From assembly GCF_900100755.1 (NCBI RefSeq), contig NZ_FNCI01000002.1, positions 433,759 to 497,758 on the forward strand: 64,000 nt of DNA, given 5' to 3'. This DNA is from Onishia taeanensis (GTDB taxonomy: Bacteria; Pseudomonadota; Gammaproteobacteria; Pseudomonadales; Halomonadaceae). Positions 61,837 through 64,000 of this stretch are shown here, piece after piece; the stretch's first letter is position 1, and the number at the start of each line of letters is the position of its first letter. The notes below the pieces were generated by a model. It was not told where the DNA came from, made no database searches, and saw only the letters and a list, made by a program, of their open reading frames with translations. The position numbers were made by a program, and so were the translations under genes.

Positions 61837-61905
61837 GTATAACAAAGTTCTGCTAGGGACAAACCTGCGCTGCGCTTCGGTTTGCCCTAGAGCACGGCGT
61901 TATTG
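61837..61905 (+). other. Integron attC-like recombination site
   Basis: A 69-bp imperfect palindrome starting 5 bp after the RibA-like stop: R''-like GTATAAC, a stem CTAGGG / CCCTAG plus CAAACC / GGTTTG with one unpaired A, a GC-rich terminal loop, and R'-like GTTATTG. Size, the extrahelical base and the end cores fit attC. The R'' complements GTTATAC at 60679, so the mobile unit would be about 60680-61899. Confidence 0.72.
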
Positions 61906-61945
61906 ATCCTACATAACCTGAGAGAAAAGAGAAGGGTACATCCAG

Positions 61946-63409
61946 ATGGCAAAAATCCAAGAACCAATTCTTTTTTCCAGTTACTTTGGTCTTGAGCCTC
62001 AAGCATTAGAAGCCCATGGACTAATAGATCCCTTCTTGAATGTCGATACACAACTATTTATCGATCCTGTTCTCCTCGGGAAATCATCGAATAAAATAAT
62101 ATCCGATAACTCTCTAGAAACATTTAAGAATCACTTCTCGAAATTTATCAGGTTACTAATAATCTCTGAAGAAGAAGGCGATGCTGCATGGAAGGGTGCC
62201 CAAAAGCTGTTAGACCTCAGAGAACCCCCCGAAAATGGGTTGGGATTTGGTGGCAGTTATCGATCCGGAAACTCTAGGCCAGAAGAAATACGAGATCAAA
62301 TCATTAGGACAGCAAAGGAAATCATAGAGCTTGGGTCAAAAGACCCTGAGATGGTATCACTCATGGGGTTTTTCGAAGAAGGAGTTGGGCCAGACACTAT
62401 AAGTGATTTTACAACAAGAGTAATTATGGAGAATTTGGTAGAAATTACTCAAAGTTTCTGTGAAAGTAAAAATATTCCCATGTCAGATTTTGGTGGTCAG
62501 TATAATCTTCCCAAGTATGAAATTGATTCTAAAAGCTCTTTTATCGTTCTTGTTCCCACGGATATTGTCCGTGATCTTCCGATAGCGAATGATTGGTCAG
62601 ATGTCAGTCGAGCAGTTATGGAAAACCAATTGATTAGAGAGAGAGTCAGTGTTTTTCTTGGGGGAATTGCTGAACCCACAATCAAGGAAAAGAAGGAGGC
62701 CCTCAGATATGCCGCTTTAGAATCAGCTAACAGCTTTGCTGAGTTCCTTGAGGCAGTGAAAAATAGTGCAACTGGCTATGACTCAAACATGGATGCTTTG
62801 GGGTATTACGCACTGAAGAGAATATTTTCAGAAGATTTGGACAAGTATAGGCTTGATGAAAAATATAAAGTTGAAGCTGATCCTGCCAATCTAAAACAAT
62901 TTGTCATAGAGACTCTTGAGCAGTTTAAGCATCATGTTGAAAACGGAAATTTATGGGAAGAGCTTTGGGCGGAAGGAAAACCCAAAAAGGAAAGGGCTGC
63001 TCAATTAATCTACTATGCAATGGCCGATTGTTTTTGTAAAGCTAATAATATAGATATATCTCCTGAAGCAAATATGGGGGGAGGCCCCATCGACTTTAAA
63101 TTCTCACAAGGATATGTGGCTCGGGTTCTAGTGGAGATGAAGCGGTCGTCCGGTAAGGTTGTCAGTGGATACACAAAGCAACTTGAGATTTATAAGAATG
63201 CGTCTAGAACGGAGTTTGGCATATATGTCGTAATAGATTACGGTGACAATAAATCAAGCTTTGAAATTATTAGAAGAGCAAGAGCCGACCTTATCTCTGC
63301 TGGTGAGCCTGCATCTGACATTTTGGTGATTGATGCAACCCCAAAAGATTCTGCAAGTATAAGAAAGGATGTAGCAGAAACTATCCCGTTAAATTTTGGT
63401 GATGAGTAG
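61946..63409 (+). CDS. Predicted PD-(D/E)xK nuclease-like cassette protein
   Basis: A 487-residue AT-rich gene of unknown family. The N-terminus (LFSSYFGLEPQALEAHGLIDPFLNVD) and long helical middle are unrecognised. Residues about 378-410 form a restriction-endonuclease-like core with D383 and E397-x-K399 (GGPIDFKF then VLVEMKRSSGK) and a following TKQLEIYKNA helix. A DNA-degrading or defence role is inference. GAAGGG precedes the ATG. It lies alone between two attC-like sites. Confidence 0.65.
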   Translation: MAKIQEPILFSSYFGLEPQALEAHGLIDPFLNVDTQLFIDPVLLGKSSNKIISDNSLETFKNHFSKFIRLLIISEEEGDAAWKGAQKLLDLREPPENGLGFGGSYRSGNSRPEEIRDQIIRTAKEIIELGSKDPEMVSLMGFFEEGVGPDTISDFTTRVIMENLVEITQSFCESKNIPMSDFGGQYNLPKYEIDSKSSFIVLVPTDIVRDLPIANDWSDVSRAVMENQLIRERVSVFLGGIAEPTIKEKKEALRYAALESANSFAEFLEAVKNSATGYDSNMDALGYYALKRIFSEDLDKYRLDEKYKVEADPANLKQFVIETLEQFKHHVENGNLWEELWAEGKPKKERAAQLIYYAMADCFCKANNIDISPEANMGGGPIDFKFSQGYVARVLVEMKRSSGKVVSGYTKQLEIYKNASRTEFGIYVVIDYGDNKSSFEIIRRARADLISAGEPASDILVIDATPKDSASIRKDVAETIPLNFGDE

Positions 63410-63413
63410 AGAG

Positions 63414-63493
63414 GCGTGCCTGAGCAGCCAGCCTATGGCAAATTAATTCGGCGCCGGACGCGCTAATGTGCGCCGGTTATTGAGGCGTTATGC
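63414..63493 (+). other. Degenerate attC-like site
   Basis: GCCTGAGCAGCCAGC near the left end pairs with GCCGGTTATTGAGGC near the right end at about 10 of 15 positions, with an inner CGGCGC/GCGCCG stem and R'-like GTTATGC at 63487. The left R'' core is not recognisable. It would end the nuclease cassette. Confidence 0.4.
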
Positions 63494-63523
63494 ATACCTA
63501 CACCGTCACATGAGAGCGCATGA

Positions 63524-63586
63524 ATGGATGCAAAGTACGAAGAAAAAACTTTTGAAAGCTACTTCAACAATGAGCTGGATAGAAAA
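63524..63586 (+). pseudogene. Interrupted cassette ORF, 5' fragment
   Basis: ATG at 63524 opens a frame (MDAKYEEKTFESYFNNELD) that runs 21 codons and then enters the insertion sequence end, meeting a stop inside it. The family cannot be told from this fragment. It is likely the start of a third cassette gene broken by the insertion. Confidence 0.5.
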
Positions 63587-64000
63587 GGCTCTTCACTTAT
63601 CAGTGTGGGTTAGGAGCCATTGGCAGTCCGCCATAGTGAAATAGGATTGCCCGCTTGAACCTTTCCTTGCTTCGGAATCCTCTGGCTCGGACTTTCAAGG
63701 TTCGAACTTGGCCGTTGATAGCTTCCGCCAAGCCATTGGAGGCGCGAAACCGCATGGCGTTCAGAATGCCAAATAGCTTGGTTTCGATCTGATTGGCTGC
63801 TGAGGCCAAAGCTCGAACGTCAGTTAGCCGAGCCATGTGAATCCATTCCTGCCAGGCCGCACGAGCCCCTTTTACCCGGTAGCCCTGCCAGATGTCTCGT
63901 GCCTTTTCTTTGAGGTACCAGACCAGGCCGGTGTCTTTGAGCGCATCTGACAAGTTCTGGATTTGCCGAATCTGCTGTCCCTCAAGACTCTTACGATGGC
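63587..64000 (-). mobile_element. ISL3-family insertion sequence, partial
   Basis: One IS end begins at GGCTCTTCACT (63587), the form of ISL3-family terminal repeats. The element continues past the window edge, so its other end and its direct repeats cannot be seen. Confidence 0.7.
63600..64000 (-). CDS. ISL3 family transposase, C-terminal part
   Basis: The frame is open to the window edge (about 133 residues seen), with LEGQQIRQIQNL, then NGLAEAINGQVRTLKVRARGFRSKERFKRAILFHYGGL, the conserved DDE-domain end of ISL3 transposases (catalytic Glu in GLAEAIN). The N-terminus lies outside the window. It is transcribed leftwards, into the interrupted cassette ORF. Confidence 0.85.
   Translation of the reverse strand, partial: HRKSLEGQQIRQIQNLSDALKDTGLVWYLKEKARDIWQGYRVKGARAAWQEWIHMARLTDVRALASAANQIETKLFGILNAMRFRASNGLAEAINGQVRTLKVRARGFRSKERFKRAILFHYGGLPMAPNPH

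Noticed and set aside
53091..64000. Direct repeat of the tRNA 3' end marking the far edge of the island
   Set aside because: I scanned by eye for the T-arm/acceptor sequence and found no second copy in the window; the right edge may lie outside.

Overview
The window is a GC-rich gammaproteobacterial chromosome segment. Gene content, codon use and the mix of osmolyte, siderophore and marine-type genes best fit Halomonas or a close halomonad; this is inference from families, as there is no rRNA or species marker. About 50 genes are supported. Bases 1-16,000 hold ordinary metabolism: an Lrp-type regulator divergent from gbcB (glycine betaine demethylation reductase), a PQQ sugar dehydrogenase, a CehA/McbA PHP hydrolase, mqo, a Tat-exported PhoD phosphatase, and a D-galactonate operon (gntR-dgoD-dgoK-dgoA-lactonase-AEC permease). 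The mqo unit sits between two identical 37-bp copies of a terminator, which suggests it was inserted between originally convergent neighbours.

From 17,000 to 50,000 the DNA is almost entirely iron acquisition. It holds a cyclic-peptide-type ABC exporter, four TonB-dependent receptors, fhuCDB, an AraC regulator, fhuF, a sucrase/ferredoxin-like protein, and a complete NRPS-independent siderophore cluster. That cluster has three IucA/IucC synthetases, an SbnH-like decarboxylase and an SbnG-like citrate synthase. Facing it is an export and uptake operon (TonB receptor, MFS exporter, binding protein, two FecCD permeases and an RraA-like protein). The enzyme set matches staphyloferrin B synthesis except that the diaminopropionate genes (sbnA, sbnB) are absent here. 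Fur-box-like sites precede most of these units. A GCGCCAAC octamer tandem repeat lies upstream of one receptor and a 143-bp MITE-like element lies upstream of another.

Bases 50,000-53,000 return to core genes (YceI-like, a beta-propeller-like protein, a CNNM/CorC-type protein) and end with tRNA-Ile2(CAT). Immediately after the tRNA a defence island begins and runs off the right edge. It holds a NERD-helicase divergent from a nuclease-DUF2075-S24 fusion with a MazG-like gene, an AbiEi/AbiEii pair with a palindromic operator, and an HsdR C-terminal remnant. An abrupt drop in GC then leads into what looks like an integron cassette array without an integrase in view. Cassette 1 encodes a two-TM SLATT-like protein and a divergent GTP cyclohydrolase II (RibA) paralogue with active-site changes. 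Cassette 2 encodes a PD-(D/E)xK nuclease-like protein. Cassette 3 is cut by an ISL3-family insertion sequence.

The strongest candidate for an undescribed system is the SLATT plus RibA-like cassette. The RibA-like protein keeps the zinc cysteines and the catalytic Asp/Arg but replaces the key Tyr with Met. This suggests an enzyme that makes a modified GTP-derived nucleotide, possibly sensed by the membrane SLATT partner; that link is inference.
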